From Xanthomonas bromi (GTDB lineage Bacteria; Pseudomonadota; Gammaproteobacteria; Xanthomonadales; Xanthomonadaceae), in NCBI RefSeq assembly GCF_900092025.1, contig NZ_FLTX01000025.1, positions 1-64,000 of the forward strand: a stretch of 64,000 nt of DNA, written 5' to 3'. Positions within the stretch are counted from its first letter, which is position 1, and every line of letters begins with the position of its first letter. Both the position numbers and the translations under genes were made by a program. Shown here piece by piece: positions 53,457-62,502 of the stretch. A model generated the notes under the pieces. The model searched no databases, was not told the DNA's origin, and was given only the letters and a program-made list of their open reading frames with translations.

Positions 53457-54677
53457 TCATAACGCATAAGGAATCACCCGCACGATCTCGCCGGCTTCGA
53501 AACGTCGCGCCTGCTCCGGCAGCACGATCAAGGCATTGCTGTCGGCCGCGCCACGCAATAGATGCGAGGCATCGCCGCGGTGCGGCAGCGCCGTGAGTCG
53601 TCCGTCTTCGCCGCATTCCAACCGACCGCGTAAAAACTCCAGGCGTTCGTGGCGTTTTTCCCAAGGGCCTGCCAACGCCGCATGCCAGACCGGGCGCGGT
53701 TCGCTGCGTCCCTGCAATCCATCCAGCAACGGCACGCCGTAGGCGATCAGCGTTGCAAGCACCGACACCGGGTTGCCCGGCAGGCCCAGCACCAGGCAGC
53801 GGCCAATCTGCCCCAACACCGCCGGCATGCCGGGGCGCATGCGCACGCGCCAAAAATGGATGCGGCCCAGTTCGCCGATCAACCGCGGCAGATAATCCTT
53901 TTCTCCGGCAGAAACGCCGCCGCAGGTAATCACCACATCGAACGCAGCGGCCGCATCTTCCAGCAGGGTGCGGATGCGTTGCGGGTCGTCCGGCAAGGTC
54001 GGCCAGGCGGTCGGCGCATAGCCCAGCGCACGCAGCTGCGCCATCAACATGTCGCGGTTGCTGTTGTAGATCTGGCCTGGCCCAAGTGGCATGCCCGGCT
54101 CGATCAACTCATCGCCGGTGGCCAGCACCGCAATGGTCGGACGCGGCGCAACCGCAAGGAGCGACACACCCAGCGCAGCAGCCAGACCGATACGCGCCGG
54201 CGTCAGCACCTGCCCGGTCTGTATCACCAGATCGCCGGCACGCACATCGCTGCCGGCCAGGCGCACCGCTGCGCCCGGTGCAGGCGCGCTACGAAACCGC
54301 ACGCTGCCATCGCGCTCGTCGGCATCTTCTTTGGGAATTACCGTATCGGCGCCATCGGGCAGCGGCGCGCCCGTGGTGATGCGCAGACATTGCCCGGCGC
54401 TCAGTGTCCCGGCCCAACGCTCGCCAGCAAACTGTTCACCAACCAACTGCAATGACGCATCGCCCGCAGCAACATCGGCATGCCGCAGCGCAAAGCCGTC
54501 CATCGCACTGTTGGCGAACGGCGGCAGCGACAGCGGTGCGATCAGGTCGCCGGCGCAGATCCGCCCATCGGCACGCGAGGTGGCGATGTTTTCATCGGGC
54601 GAACGGTTGCCGGCCGCCACAGCACGCAGAATCTGCAGCGCCTGCGCGTAAGGGATGCGGGAAGGATAGTCGGTCAT
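53457..54677 (-). CDS. moeA: molybdopterin molybdenumtransferase, paralogue 2
   Basis: 406-residue MoeA-type enzyme. Motifs: PPFANSAMDGFALR, RITTGAPLPDGADTVIPKED, GDELIEPGMPLGPGQIYNSNRDML, the intact TCGGVSAGEKDYL loop, and VLGLPGNPVSVLATL. Having an intact GGVSxGxxD loop, it is the better candidate for the housekeeping MoeA. It faces the moeB gene with 32 bases between the stops. Confidence 0.93.
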   Translation of the reverse strand: MTDYPSRIPYAQALQILRAVAAGNRSPDENIATSRADGRICAGDLIAPLSLPPFANSAMDGFALRHADVAAGDASLQLVGEQFAGERWAGTLSAGQCLRITTGAPLPDGADTVIPKEDADERDGSVRFRSAPAPGAAVRLAGSDVRAGDLVIQTGQVLTPARIGLAAALGVSLLAVAPRPTIAVLATGDELIEPGMPLGPGQIYNSNRDMLMAQLRALGYAPTAWPTLPDDPQRIRTLLEDAAAAFDVVITCGGVSAGEKDYLPRLIGELGRIHFWRVRMRPGMPAVLGQIGRCLVLGLPGNPVSVLATLIAYGVPLLDGLQGRSEPRPVWHAALAGPWEKRHERLEFLRGRLECGEDGRLTALPHRGDASHLLRGAADSNALIVLPEQARRFEAGEIVRVIPYAL

Positions 54678-54988
54678 GACACGCAGGATACCAGCGCACC
54701 GCTACCGCCAAGACGTCGGCATCGTCTAGCCGCTCAAGCAGCAGCGGCGTCTGCAGGATGCCCGACATTGCGAGTGAACGTGGGATTTCGCCTGGCCCAC
54801 CGGTCGGTCATGGCCAGAGCAAGCACATGCACGTGGTGTGGATCACCTCGGCTGCTGATCGAGCGCCCATGAAACGTTGTTCAGAGCGTTCTGGTCACGT
54901 TGTACAGGGCGACCGGCAACGCACAGACCAACAGACCTGTGCGCCTCCAGTACCGTCCGACCATTGCCGGTCAGGTGGCCTGAGCAAA
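54678..54988. other. intergenic region between moeA and der
   Basis: About 310 bases. It should hold the moeA promoter and the end of the der transcript. No gene, repeat or clear terminator is seen. Confidence 0.45.
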
Positions 54989-56386
54989 CTACTTGCCTTT
55001 AACGTGCCGCATCAGGCGCCGCTTGCGGGCCACCTGTCGATCGGAGAGCGGATTCTTCTTGCCCTCGTACGGATTGGCGCCTTCGCGGAAAATGAAACGC
55101 ACCGGCGTGCCGACCAGCTTGAACCGCTTACGGAAGAAGTTTTCCAGATAGCGCTTGTACGACTCCGGCAACACCTTCAGCCGCGTGCCGTGCACGATGA
55201 AGGTCGGCGGATTTGCGCCGCCCGGATGCACATAACGCAGCTTGGAGACATGGCCACGGATGCTCGGCGGCGGATTGGTCTCGTAGGCGATTTCCAGCGC
55301 CTGATTCACTTCGCTGGTACTGAATTCGTGCGTCGCGGATGCGTGCGCACGGTGAATCGCCTGGAACAACTCGCGCATGCCCGAGCCATGCAGTGCAGAA
55401 ATCCGCACCGCCTCGGCCCAACTGACAAAGCCCAGCTTGCGCGACAGCAGGTCTTCGGCCTGCGCACGCTGATAATCGCTTTGCCCGTCCCACTTGTTGA
55501 TCGCCACGACCAGGGCGCGCCCGGCGTCCAGAATCGCGCCGAGAATCGTAGCGTCCTGGTCGGTCACACCTTCGGTGGCGTCCAGCATCAGCACTGCGAC
55601 CTGGCATTGCTCGATCGCCTGCAGCGTCTTGAACGCGCTGAATTTCTCGACCGCCTCTTCCACCTTGCCGCGTCGGCGCAAGCCGGCCGTGTCGATCAGG
55701 CGGTATTGGCGGTTGTCGCGCTCCAGATCCACCGCAATCGAATCGCGCGTGGTGCCCGGCACTTCGGAGGCGATCATGCGCTCTTCGCCCAGCAGGCGAT
55801 TGACCAGCGTCGACTTGCCCACATTCGGGCGGCCCACGAAGGCGATACGCACGCGGGCCGGATCGTTGTCCAGCAGCTCGCCAGATCCTTCTTCCGGCAG
55901 CCGTGCACCGACCTCTTCGAGCAATTCGTCGATACCCTGCCGATGCGCGGCAGACAGCGCCACCACGTCGGAAAAGCCGTAGCGCGCAAATTCCGAGCGC
56001 ACGGTTTCTTCGTCGGTGCCATCGATCTTGTTGATCACCAGCACGGTCGGCCGCGCCAACTTGCGCAGCCAGGCCAGGATTTCGTCGTCGAGCGAGGACG
56101 CGCCTTCGCGACCATCGACCACGAACAGCACCAGATCGGCTTCGCCGGCGGCGGCACGCGCCTGGCGCGCAGTGGCGCCGGCCAGGCCTTCCTCGTCGCC
56201 AGCGATACCGCCGGTATCGACGACGATGAAGGGTTGCTGCTCGTCGAGACGGCAAACCCCGTAATTGCGGTCGCGGGTGACGCCTGGCTGGTCGTGGACC
56301 AGCGCGTCACGGGTGCGCGTCAGCGCATTGAAGATGGTGGACTTGCCGACATTGGGCCGTCCAACCAGGGCGACCAGGGGCAGCAT
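54989..56386 (-). CDS. der: ribosome biogenesis GTPase Der (EngA)
   Basis: 465-residue double GTPase needed for 50S subunit assembly. The first G domain has GRPNVGKS at 9-16, DTGG and NKID; the second has GRPNVGKS near residue 185, [11 protein letters not shown] and NKWD. A KH-like C-terminal domain follows ([23 protein letters not shown]) and the end is basic ([16 protein letters not shown]). The ATG at 56386 begins the first G domain. It is the last gene of the ndk-to-der run, 10 bases after bamB. Confidence 0.96.
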   Translation of the reverse strand: MLPLVALVGRPNVGKSTIFNALTRTRDALVHDQPGVTRDRNYGVCRLDEQQPFIVVDTGGIAGDEEGLAGATARQARAAAGEADLVLFVVDGREGASSLDDEILAWLRKLARPTVLVINKIDGTDEETVRSEFARYGFSDVVALSAAHRQGIDELLEEVGARLPEEGSGELLDNDPARVRIAFVGRPNVGKSTLVNRLLGEERMIASEVPGTTRDSIAVDLERDNRQYRLIDTAGLRRRGKVEEAVEKFSAFKTLQAIEQCQVAVLMLDATEGVTDQDATILGAILDAGRALVVAINKWDGQSDYQRAQAEDLLSRKLGFVSWAEAVRISALHGSGMRELFQAIHRAHASATHEFSTSEVNQALEIAYETNPPPSIRGHVSKLRYVHPGGANPPTFIVHGTRLKVLPESYKRYLENFFRKRFKLVGTPVRFIFREGANPYEGKKNPLSDRQVARKRRLMRHVKGK

Positions 56387-56396
56387 CGCAAGGTCC

Positions 56397-57614
56397 TTAT
56401 TGTGCCAACCGGAAGGCGGTGAGATCGCCGTCGGTGTTTTGTACCAGCAAAATACCATCGACGACCTGCGGCTGCGCCAGCAGCGTGTGGCGTCCAGCGC
56501 GCGCGCGCGCGGCCAGTGCACCGTCGCTGAGTTTCAGCCAGTGCAGGTAGCCCTTGTAATCGCCGACCACGGCGTAATCGCCCTGGATGGCCACACCGGT
56601 CAGCGAACGACGTGCCAAGGCGGCCTGCGACCACATCGCCGCACCGCTGCTCTTGTCCAGGCCCCACACCGAACCGGCGTTGTCGGACACCACCACGACG
56701 GCCGACGACACACCAACGCCGCCGGCGCCGCCATGATCGCGCGTCCACAGCGGACGGCCGCTCGGGCCTTCCAGCGCAAGGGTTTCATTCTTGAAACTGG
56801 TGGCATACAAGGTGGTGCCATCCAACACCGGCGCGCCATCCACGTCGGACATGCGCTCCAGCTCGGTACGACCTTCCGGCACGCCGATGGCCTGCTCCCA
56901 CAACGGGCGACCGTCCTGCAGCGCCAGCGCACTCAAGGTGCCGCTGTCGTTGCCCACGAACACCACGCCCGGGCCGGTGACGATCGGCGCATTGCCACGC
57001 ACCGACAGGGTCGGGCCTTCTTCGGCATGGAACCAGCGACGCTCGCCGGTGGCTGCATCGAACGCGGTCACGCGACCGTCGTTGCTACGCACCAGCACCA
57101 GGTTCTGTGCGACGGCCGGGGCGGTGATCACTTCGTTCGGCACCTTGGCACGCCACTTTTCGGTGCCGTCAGCCTGGTTCAGGGCGATCACATCGCCGGA
57201 CAGGCTGCCGATCACCACCAAGCCTTCACCGACGCCGGGGCCACCGGACAGGCGCTGCTTGAACTTGCGGTCGTTACGTTCTTCTTTCTTGGGCTTGTAT
57301 TCCCACACGCGCTTGCCGGTCTGCAGGTCCAGTGCCTGTACACCACCGGTGATCGCCGCTGCATACACCTTGCCATCGGCCACTGCAGGGCGCTGACGTA
57401 CGCCGATATGCCCTTCACCCTTGCCCACGCCGGTGGACCAGATCTTGTCGACCTTGACCGACGGCTCGAACTTGACCAGCTCGGCTGGTTCCTGCGCCTT
57501 CTTGGCAGCAGCGTCCTTCCCGGCAAACCAGCCCTTGACGGTGCTGCAGCCAGCCAGCGACAGACCCATCACGGCAATCAATGCAACGCGCTTATACATA
57601 TCAACCTGCTTCAT
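56397..57614 (-). CDS. bamB: outer-membrane assembly lipoprotein BamB
   Basis: 405-residue eight-bladed beta-propeller lipoprotein of the BAM complex, which inserts beta-barrels such as the two autotransporters of this window. The signal peptide ends in the lipobox LSLAGC. Repeated PQQ-like blades are visible ([39 protein letters not shown]). The ATG at 57614 overlaps the yfgM stop (ATGA); an internal ATG at 57599 is possible. Confidence 0.95.
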   Translation of the reverse strand: MKQVDMYKRVALIAVMGLSLAGCSTVKGWFAGKDAAAKKAQEPAELVKFEPSVKVDKIWSTGVGKGEGHIGVRQRPAVADGKVYAAAITGGVQALDLQTGKRVWEYKPKKEERNDRKFKQRLSGGPGVGEGLVVIGSLSGDVIALNQADGTEKWRAKVPNEVITAPAVAQNLVLVRSNDGRVTAFDAATGERRWFHAEEGPTLSVRGNAPIVTGPGVVFVGNDSGTLSALALQDGRPLWEQAIGVPEGRTELERMSDVDGAPVLDGTTLYATSFKNETLALEGPSGRPLWTRDHGGAGGVGVSSAVVVVSDNAGSVWGLDKSSGAAMWSQAALARRSLTGVAIQGDYAVVGDYKGYLHWLKLSDGALAARARAGRHTLLAQPQVVDGILLVQNTDGDLTAFRLAQ

Positions 57615-58252
57615 CAAATCTGCTCCGCCGGATCGGGGACCTTGCCGCCCACATCCATCAGCTTGGTTTCCAGCAACCGGCGCTGCGGCGAGGCCACATC
57701 CACGGTGGTCAGGGCCTTGGTGTACAACGCACGCGCTTCATTCGGCTTGCCCTGCGCGACTAACGCGTCGGCACGAATCTCCAGGCTGGCGTGATCCTGC
57801 ACATCGCCCAGCAGCTTGATCGCTTCGTCCGGCTTGCCGCTTTCGGTCAGCACGCGCGCCAGGCGCTGCTGCACGATCTGCTTGAGCTCGCCTTCGGCGG
57901 GCACGTCGCGCAATGTCTTGATTGCTTCGGCGTTCTTGCCGGCATCGACCTGGGCCTTGGCCAGACGCAGCGCCGCCAGCTCGGCATAGATGCCGCCCTT
58001 GCCGTCGTCCAGCGCCGTGATGTCCTTGGCCGCCTTGTCCAGGTTCTTGGCCTGGATCGACTTCACCACCGCCTCGTAGCGGGTATTGGCCTCGACCAAT
58101 TCGGTGTTGGTGTGCTTCTGCCACCACTGCCAGCCCAGGATCAGGGCCAGACCAAGCAGGACACCGCCCACCAGACCTGCGCCATTCTTTCTCAACCAGG
58201 AACGAACGCGTTCGCCTTGTTCGTGTTCGTCCAGCAGATCGTCGATCGCCAT
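57614..58252 (-). CDS. yfgM: YfgM-family TPR membrane protein
   Basis: 212-residue protein with a cytoplasmic N-terminus (MAIDDLLDEHEQGERVRSWLRKNG), one transmembrane helix at about 24-43, and a periplasmic TPR region. It belongs to the YfgM family, an ancillary subunit near the Sec translocon that assists periplasmic chaperones. The ATG at 58252 fits the conserved start. It overlaps bamB and follows rodZ by 70 bases. Confidence 0.93.
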   Translation of the reverse strand: MAIDDLLDEHEQGERVRSWLRKNGAGLVGGVLLGLALILGWQWWQKHTNTELVEANTRYEAVVKSIQAKNLDKAAKDITALDDGKGGIYAELAALRLAKAQVDAGKNAEAIKTLRDVPAEGELKQIVQQRLARVLTESGKPDEAIKLLGDVQDHASLEIRADALVAQGKPNEARALYTKALTTVDVASPQRRLLETKLMDVGGKVPDPAEQI

Positions 58253-58322
58253 GCGTACTCTCGCTCCGTCATCCCGGAGGCGCGGAACATCAAAAGGGAT
58301 AAATGAAAAACCGCAGTCCGCT

Positions 58323-59183
58323 TCACTCGGAAGCAGGTACCACGGAGCCGTCGGAGGATACCGCAAAACGGGCCACGTTAGCGCGCTGGAACGGTTTCAC
58401 ATCGACGATACTGCCGCCTTGCTGAACCTCTACCGCCGATGCATTGCCGAGCACGATGCGGCCCACCTGGCCCGGCGAATACGTGCGACGTTCGCCGGCA
58501 CGCACCAGTGCTTTTTCGACCGCGCTGCCATCGGGTGCCAGGATCTGCACCCAACTGTCGCCACTGAAATTCAACGACAAACTGCCGCCCGGGGCAGCTG
58601 CCGCGGCAGGCGCCTGGGCGTCGGAGGTGGCACGCGGCACCGGGGTCATCGATGCGATATACGGCGCTGGCTGCTCGCGCGGCGCGGCAGGCGGCTGCGT
58701 CGCAGGACTGCCTGCCGGGGCTGACTTTGCAGCCTCCGGCATGCTGTCCAACGACACCGTGCTTGGCCCTTTGCCATCCAGATGCGAGCGCGTCGCATAC
58801 CAGACCGGCACCGCGAACACGCCGGTGATGACCACGTACATGGCCTTGCGTACGGTACTTTCGAGAATGCGTCGCGCACGTGGCGTATGGGTGTGACTGA
58901 CCAGCTTGACCGGTTCGATCGGCGCGATGGTCGCCTGCTGCAGGAGCGGCTCCAGATCGACCTGCAGCAGGCGCGCATAGCTGCGCAACTGCCCGCGCAC
59001 GAACACCGGCGCGCCCAGACGCTGCCAGTCCTCCTGCTCCAACGAACGCACCACATGCGACGGCATGCGTAGCTTGCCGGCCACATCGTCCACACTCAGA
59101 CCTGCTGCCTCGCGCGCTTCGCGCAAATGCTGTCCGCAGCCCTTTTCCTGCTCGAAAAGGTTCGGGTTGGAATCACTGATCAC
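58323..59183 (-). CDS. rodZ: cytoskeletal protein RodZ
   Basis: 286-residue bitopic protein that links MreB to the membrane and sets cell shape. The N-terminal HTH_25 domain is LREAREAAGLSVDDVAGKLRMPSHVVRSLE; the juxtamembrane region is basic; one helix follows (AMYVVITGVFAVPVWYAT); then a Pro/Ala-rich linker and a periplasmic DUF4115 domain (LSLNFSGDSWVQILAPDGSAV). Its start overlaps the stop of pilF (ATGA). Confidence 0.93.
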   Translation of the reverse strand: MISDSNPNLFEQEKGCGQHLREAREAAGLSVDDVAGKLRMPSHVVRSLEQEDWQRLGAPVFVRGQLRSYARLLQVDLEPLLQQATIAPIEPVKLVSHTHTPRARRILESTVRKAMYVVITGVFAVPVWYATRSHLDGKGPSTVSLDSMPEAAKSAPAGSPATQPPAAPREQPAPYIASMTPVPRATSDAQAPAAAAAPGGSLSLNFSGDSWVQILAPDGSAVEKALVRAGERRTYSPGQVGRIVLGNASAVEVQQGGSIVDVKPFQRANVARFAVSSDGSVVPASE

Positions 59184-59992
59184 AATGCATTGGCCCCGGG
59201 GTTAGCGGTCGCTGCGTCAGGGAATTCCTTGACCAACCGCTGTTGGTAACGGCCGGCAGCTACCTTGTCGCCTAGCCCTTGCTCAATCTGAATGGCGAGT
59301 TGTAACACGGAAGCAGTTGCCGGTGCAGCCGAAAGACGTCGTTCGATAAAAGCGCGAGCTTCGAAATAATTGCGTCGCCCCGCTTCCAGACGCGCCATCG
59401 ATTCAAGCGCATACGGATTATCCGGGTCTAGATCGAGCGCTTTGCGCAGATCGCCTGCAGCTCGCTCGGGCTGCCCCGCCTTGAGCGCGCAACCGCCGGC
59501 ATTTCCCAATGCAGACGCAGGAGACGCATATGTGCGGTCGGCCAATGCACGATCGAACCAGGTCAACGCTTCTGCGGGCGAGCCATTGGCGCACAACCAG
59601 GCACCATAGTTGTTGAGCACGTCGCCGCGCTGCGGCGCGAGTTCTGCAGCGCGCCGGTACGACGCACCAGCAGCTACGGTATCGCCCTTTGCGCCCTGAA
59701 TCAGCGCCAGCAGCCCGATGGCATCCACCGATTGCGCGTCTTTTTTCAGGGCGGCACGCACCTGTTCTTCAGCGCTGGCGTAATCGCCGGTCTGCAGGCG
59801 ATTATGGGCGAGGCCGAGCTTTTCCTGCACCGCCAGACGGCTCTTGGTGGCGTTGCTGTCGCGGAAGGAATACACCGGCGAGACCTCTTCCACGGTCTTG
59901 ACCGACCCGGCCTTGGCATTGCGACCACCGCAGCCGACCGCGCACAACGCGATCGCCACGGCCGCCATTAACGCAAGTTCACGCTGCCGCAT
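59180..59992 (-). CDS. pilF: type IV pilus biogenesis lipoprotein PilF/PilW
   Basis: 270-residue TPR lipoprotein, pilotin for the PilQ secretin. The lipobox is AVGCGG after a short signal peptide; the TPR repeats are [48 protein letters not shown] and [24 protein letters not shown]. The ATG at 59992 gives a proper signal peptide. It overlaps the 3' end of rlmN by 14 bases. Confidence 0.92.
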   Translation of the reverse strand: MRQRELALMAAVAIALCAVGCGGRNAKAGSVKTVEEVSPVYSFRDSNATKSRLAVQEKLGLAHNRLQTGDYASAEEQVRAALKKDAQSVDAIGLLALIQGAKGDTVAAGASYRRAAELAPQRGDVLNNYGAWLCANGSPAEALTWFDRALADRTYASPASALGNAGGCALKAGQPERAAGDLRKALDLDPDNPYALESMARLEAGRRNYFEARAFIERRLSAAPATASVLQLAIQIEQGLGDKVAAGRYQQRLVKEFPDAATANPGANAL

Positions 59993-61196
59993 CTCGATCA
60001 GCCTGCCCTTCCAATGTGCGGCGGAATTCCGCCTGACGACGGGTACGGTCCATGACCTGCCCCTTGAGCTGCCCACAGGCTGCATCGATGTCGTCGCCGC
60101 GGGTACGGCGCACCATCGTCAGCACCTGCGCGTCGAGCAGGATCTTCTGGAATGCGCGAATCTCCGTTTCGCCGGAGCGCTCATAGCGCGTGCCCGGGAA
60201 CGGGTTGAACGGAATCAGGTTGACCTTGCCGGCGTCCTTGGACTGCACCGCATTGTCGAACTGCCGCATCAGCCTGGCCAACTGACGCGCGTGCTCCGGC
60301 TGGTCGTTGATGCCCTTCATCAGGGTGTATTCGAAGGTCACCGAGTCGCGCTTCTTGCTGCCAAGCAGGTAGCGGGCACAGGACTCCATCAACTCGGCGA
60401 TCGGGTACTTCTTGTTCAACGGCACCAGGCTCTCGCGCAAGGTGTCGTTGGCAGCATGCAGCGATACCGCCAGCGAGACATCGCTCTCGGTGGCGAGCCG
60501 GTCGATCATCGGCACCAGGCCGGAGGTCGACAGCGTCACCCGCTTGCTGGCCAGACCGTAGCCCAGGTCGTCGCGCATCACGCTCATCGCGCGCACGACG
60601 TTGTCGAAATTCATCAGCGGCTCGCCCATGCCCATCATCACCACGTTGGTGAGACGGCGCTGCTGGTGCGGCACATTGCCCAGATGGCGCGCCGCCACCC
60701 ACACCTGCCCGATGATCTCGGCAGTGGTGAGGTTGCGATTGAAGCCTTGGGTGGCGGTCGAACAGAAGGTGCAGTTCAACCCGCAGCCGACCTGGGAGGA
60801 CACGCACAGCGTGCCGCGGCCCTTGTCGGGAATGTAGACCGTTTCGATGGCGTTCTTGCCGTCCGTGCCCATGGCCAGCAGCCACTTGTGGGTGCCGTCG
60901 GTGGAGGGCTTGTCGAACACGACATTCGGGACCAGCACCTCGGCATGCTGCTGCAACTTCGCACGCAACGCCTTGCCGAGGTCGGTCATCTGCTCGAAAT
61001 CGGTGACGTAGCGGTGGTGGATCCACTTCATTACCTGATGGGCACGGTAGCGTGCTTCGCCGAGGGTCTCGGCGAAGAAGCGCTCCAGTCCCTCGCGATC
61101 GAGGTCGAGCAGGTTCTGCTTGCGCGCCGGCGCTGCAGGGACGGGCACGTCCTGCAGCACGGAGGGGATCACGACCTCATTCACGATTCGACTCAC
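59979..61196 (-). CDS. rlmN: 23S rRNA/tRNA m2A methyltransferase RlmN
   Basis: 405-residue radical SAM enzyme methylating A2503 of 23S rRNA and A37 of some tRNAs. The [4Fe-4S] motif is C138-x3-C142-x2-C145 (CGLNCTFC). [30 protein letters not shown] and [12 protein letters not shown] are typical, and the catalytic Cys near the C-terminus lies in DIDAACGQL. It lies six bases after ndk. Confidence 0.96.
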   Translation of the reverse strand: MSRIVNEVVIPSVLQDVPVPAAPARKQNLLDLDREGLERFFAETLGEARYRAHQVMKWIHHRYVTDFEQMTDLGKALRAKLQQHAEVLVPNVVFDKPSTDGTHKWLLAMGTDGKNAIETVYIPDKGRGTLCVSSQVGCGLNCTFCSTATQGFNRNLTTAEIIGQVWVAARHLGNVPHQQRRLTNVVMMGMGEPLMNFDNVVRAMSVMRDDLGYGLASKRVTLSTSGLVPMIDRLATESDVSLAVSLHAANDTLRESLVPLNKKYPIAELMESCARYLLGSKKRDSVTFEYTLMKGINDQPEHARQLARLMRQFDNAVQSKDAGKVNLIPFNPFPGTRYERSGETEIRAFQKILLDAQVLTMVRRTRGDDIDAACGQLKGQVMDRTRRQAEFRRTLEGQADRDAAA

Positions 61197-61202
61197 TCGG
61201 CC

Positions 61203-61628
61203 TCAGCGCGAGACCACTTCGGTGACGGCAAAGAAATACGCGACTTCATTGGCAGCGTTCTCGACCGAGTCCGAGCCGTGGGCGGCATTGGCATCGATCG
61301 AATCGGCGAAGTCGGCGCGGATGGTGCCCGGTGCAGCGTCCTTGGGATTGGTCGCGCCCAGCAGGTCGCGGTGTGCGGCAACGGCGTTCTCGCCTTCCAG
61401 CGCCTGGATCATCACCGGGCCGGAGATCATGAATTCGACCAGCGCGTTGAAAAACGGACGCTCGCGGTGCACGGCGTAGAAACCTTCGGCTTCACGGCGC
61501 GACAGCTGCTTGTACTTGGCGGCCACGACCTTCAGGCCAGCCTTCTCGAAGCGGCTGTAGATTTCGCCGATGACGTTCTTGGCGACGGCGTCGGGCTTGA
61601 TGATGGACAGGGTGCGCTCCAGCGCCAT
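61203..61628 (-). CDS. ndk: nucleoside diphosphate kinase
   Basis: 141 residues, the normal length. It moves phosphate from ATP to other nucleoside diphosphates. It starts [28 protein letters not shown]; the active-site His is in ANAAHGSDS, and [17 protein letters not shown] is the family pattern. It is the first gene of the minus-strand run. A terminator-like hairpin lies 46 bases upstream of its start codon. Confidence 0.97.
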   Translation of the reverse strand: MALERTLSIIKPDAVAKNVIGEIYSRFEKAGLKVVAAKYKQLSRREAEGFYAVHRERPFFNALVEFMISGPVMIQALEGENAVAAHRDLLGATNPKDAAPGTIRADFADSIDANAAHGSDSVENAANEVAYFFAVTEVVSR

Positions 61629-61674
61629 GGGAATTCTCCGTTGGGCGGGCCACTGAAGACCCGAGGTTATCATG

Positions 61675-61700
61675 AAAAAAACCCGCGTCAAAACGCGGGC
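61675..61700 (-). terminator. terminator-like hairpin in the ndk leader
   Basis: Minus-strand stem CCCGCG / CGCGGG with a six-base TTTTGA loop, followed by seven T. There is no minus-strand gene before it in the window, so it probably lies in the ndk 5' untranslated region. Confidence 0.7.
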
Positions 61701-61810
61701 TTAGGCGTCTTTGCGATGGTCAATTCTATCCCGTCGCCGCTCCGTTTGCACACCGCCCCCTGAATCTTGCTGCATTGCGACATGACCTGCCTGCAACCGA
61801 GCCCGTAGAC

Positions 61811-61826
61811 TCAAACAATCGTTTGA
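61811..61826. promoter_or_regulatory. PsrA-type operator
   Basis: Palindrome TCAAAC-AATC-GTTTGA, an exact match to the published PsrA pattern (G/C)AAAC-N2-4-GTTT(G/C). It lies 20 bases before the TetR-family start codon and fits autoregulation; it may also act on the downstream fadB-type gene. Confidence 0.75.
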
Positions 61827-61845
61827 TTGAGCCTGACCCCAACGC

Positions 61846-62478
61846 ATGCCCAAGCCAGCCCACTTTTCCACCAAGGACCGCATTCTCGGTGCGGCCGAGG
61901 AACTGTTCGCCCAGCACGGATTTGCCGGCACCTCGTTGCGCCAGCTCACCACCCAGGCCGACGTCAACATCGCCGCGGTCAACTACCACTTCGGCTCCAA
62001 GGAAAACCTGGTCAACGAGGTGTTCCGCCGGCGCATGGACGAGATGACCACCGCGCGGCTGCAGCAGCTGGAAGCGGCGAAGAAGTCGCAGCCCGGCGAA
62101 CTCACCGCGGTCCTGGCGGCGTTCGTCGAACCGGCGCTGGCGATGGCGCAGGACCGCCAGAACGGCGGCGCCTTCGTGCGCGTGATCGCCCGCGCCTATG
62201 CGGAAAAGAACGACAACCTGCGCAAGTTCCTATCCGACCACTACGGGCACGTGCTGCGCGAATTCGGCAAGGCCATTGCCGGTTGCGTGCCGGGTCTGAG
62301 TAAGGAGGAGCTGTACTGGCGGCTGGATTTTCTGGCCGGCGCGCTCACCTACGCCATGGCCGATTTCGGGCTGATCAAACGCCCGGCCGGCGTCAGCGAG
62401 GCCGACCACCGCGCCCGCGCGGCGCGCGAACTCATTCGTTTCGCGGAACCCGGTTTCCGCGCTCATTCCACACCGTAA
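61846..62478 (+). CDS. TetR-family regulator, PsrA-like
   Basis: 210-residue TetR repressor. The N-terminal DNA-binding domain (about 10-60) is RILGAAEELFAQHGFAGTSLRQLTTQADVNIAAVNYHFGSKENLV, close to Pseudomonas PsrA, which senses long-chain fatty acids or acyl-CoA. The C-terminal ligand domain is of similar length and pattern (YWRLDFLAGALTYAMADFG). A matching operator lies just upstream, and a fatty-acid oxidation gene follows 24 bases later. Expected role: repress itself and the fad gene until acyl ligand appears. Confidence 0.88.
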   Translation: MPKPAHFSTKDRILGAAEELFAQHGFAGTSLRQLTTQADVNIAAVNYHFGSKENLVNEVFRRRMDEMTTARLQQLEAAKKSQPGELTAVLAAFVEPALAMAQDRQNGGAFVRVIARAYAEKNDNLRKFLSDHYGHVLREFGKAIAGCVPGLSKEELYWRLDFLAGALTYAMADFGLIKRPAGVSEADHRARAARELIRFAEPGFRAHSTP

Positions 62479-62502
62479 ACGTTCCACCAAGAGGCTATTG
62501 CT

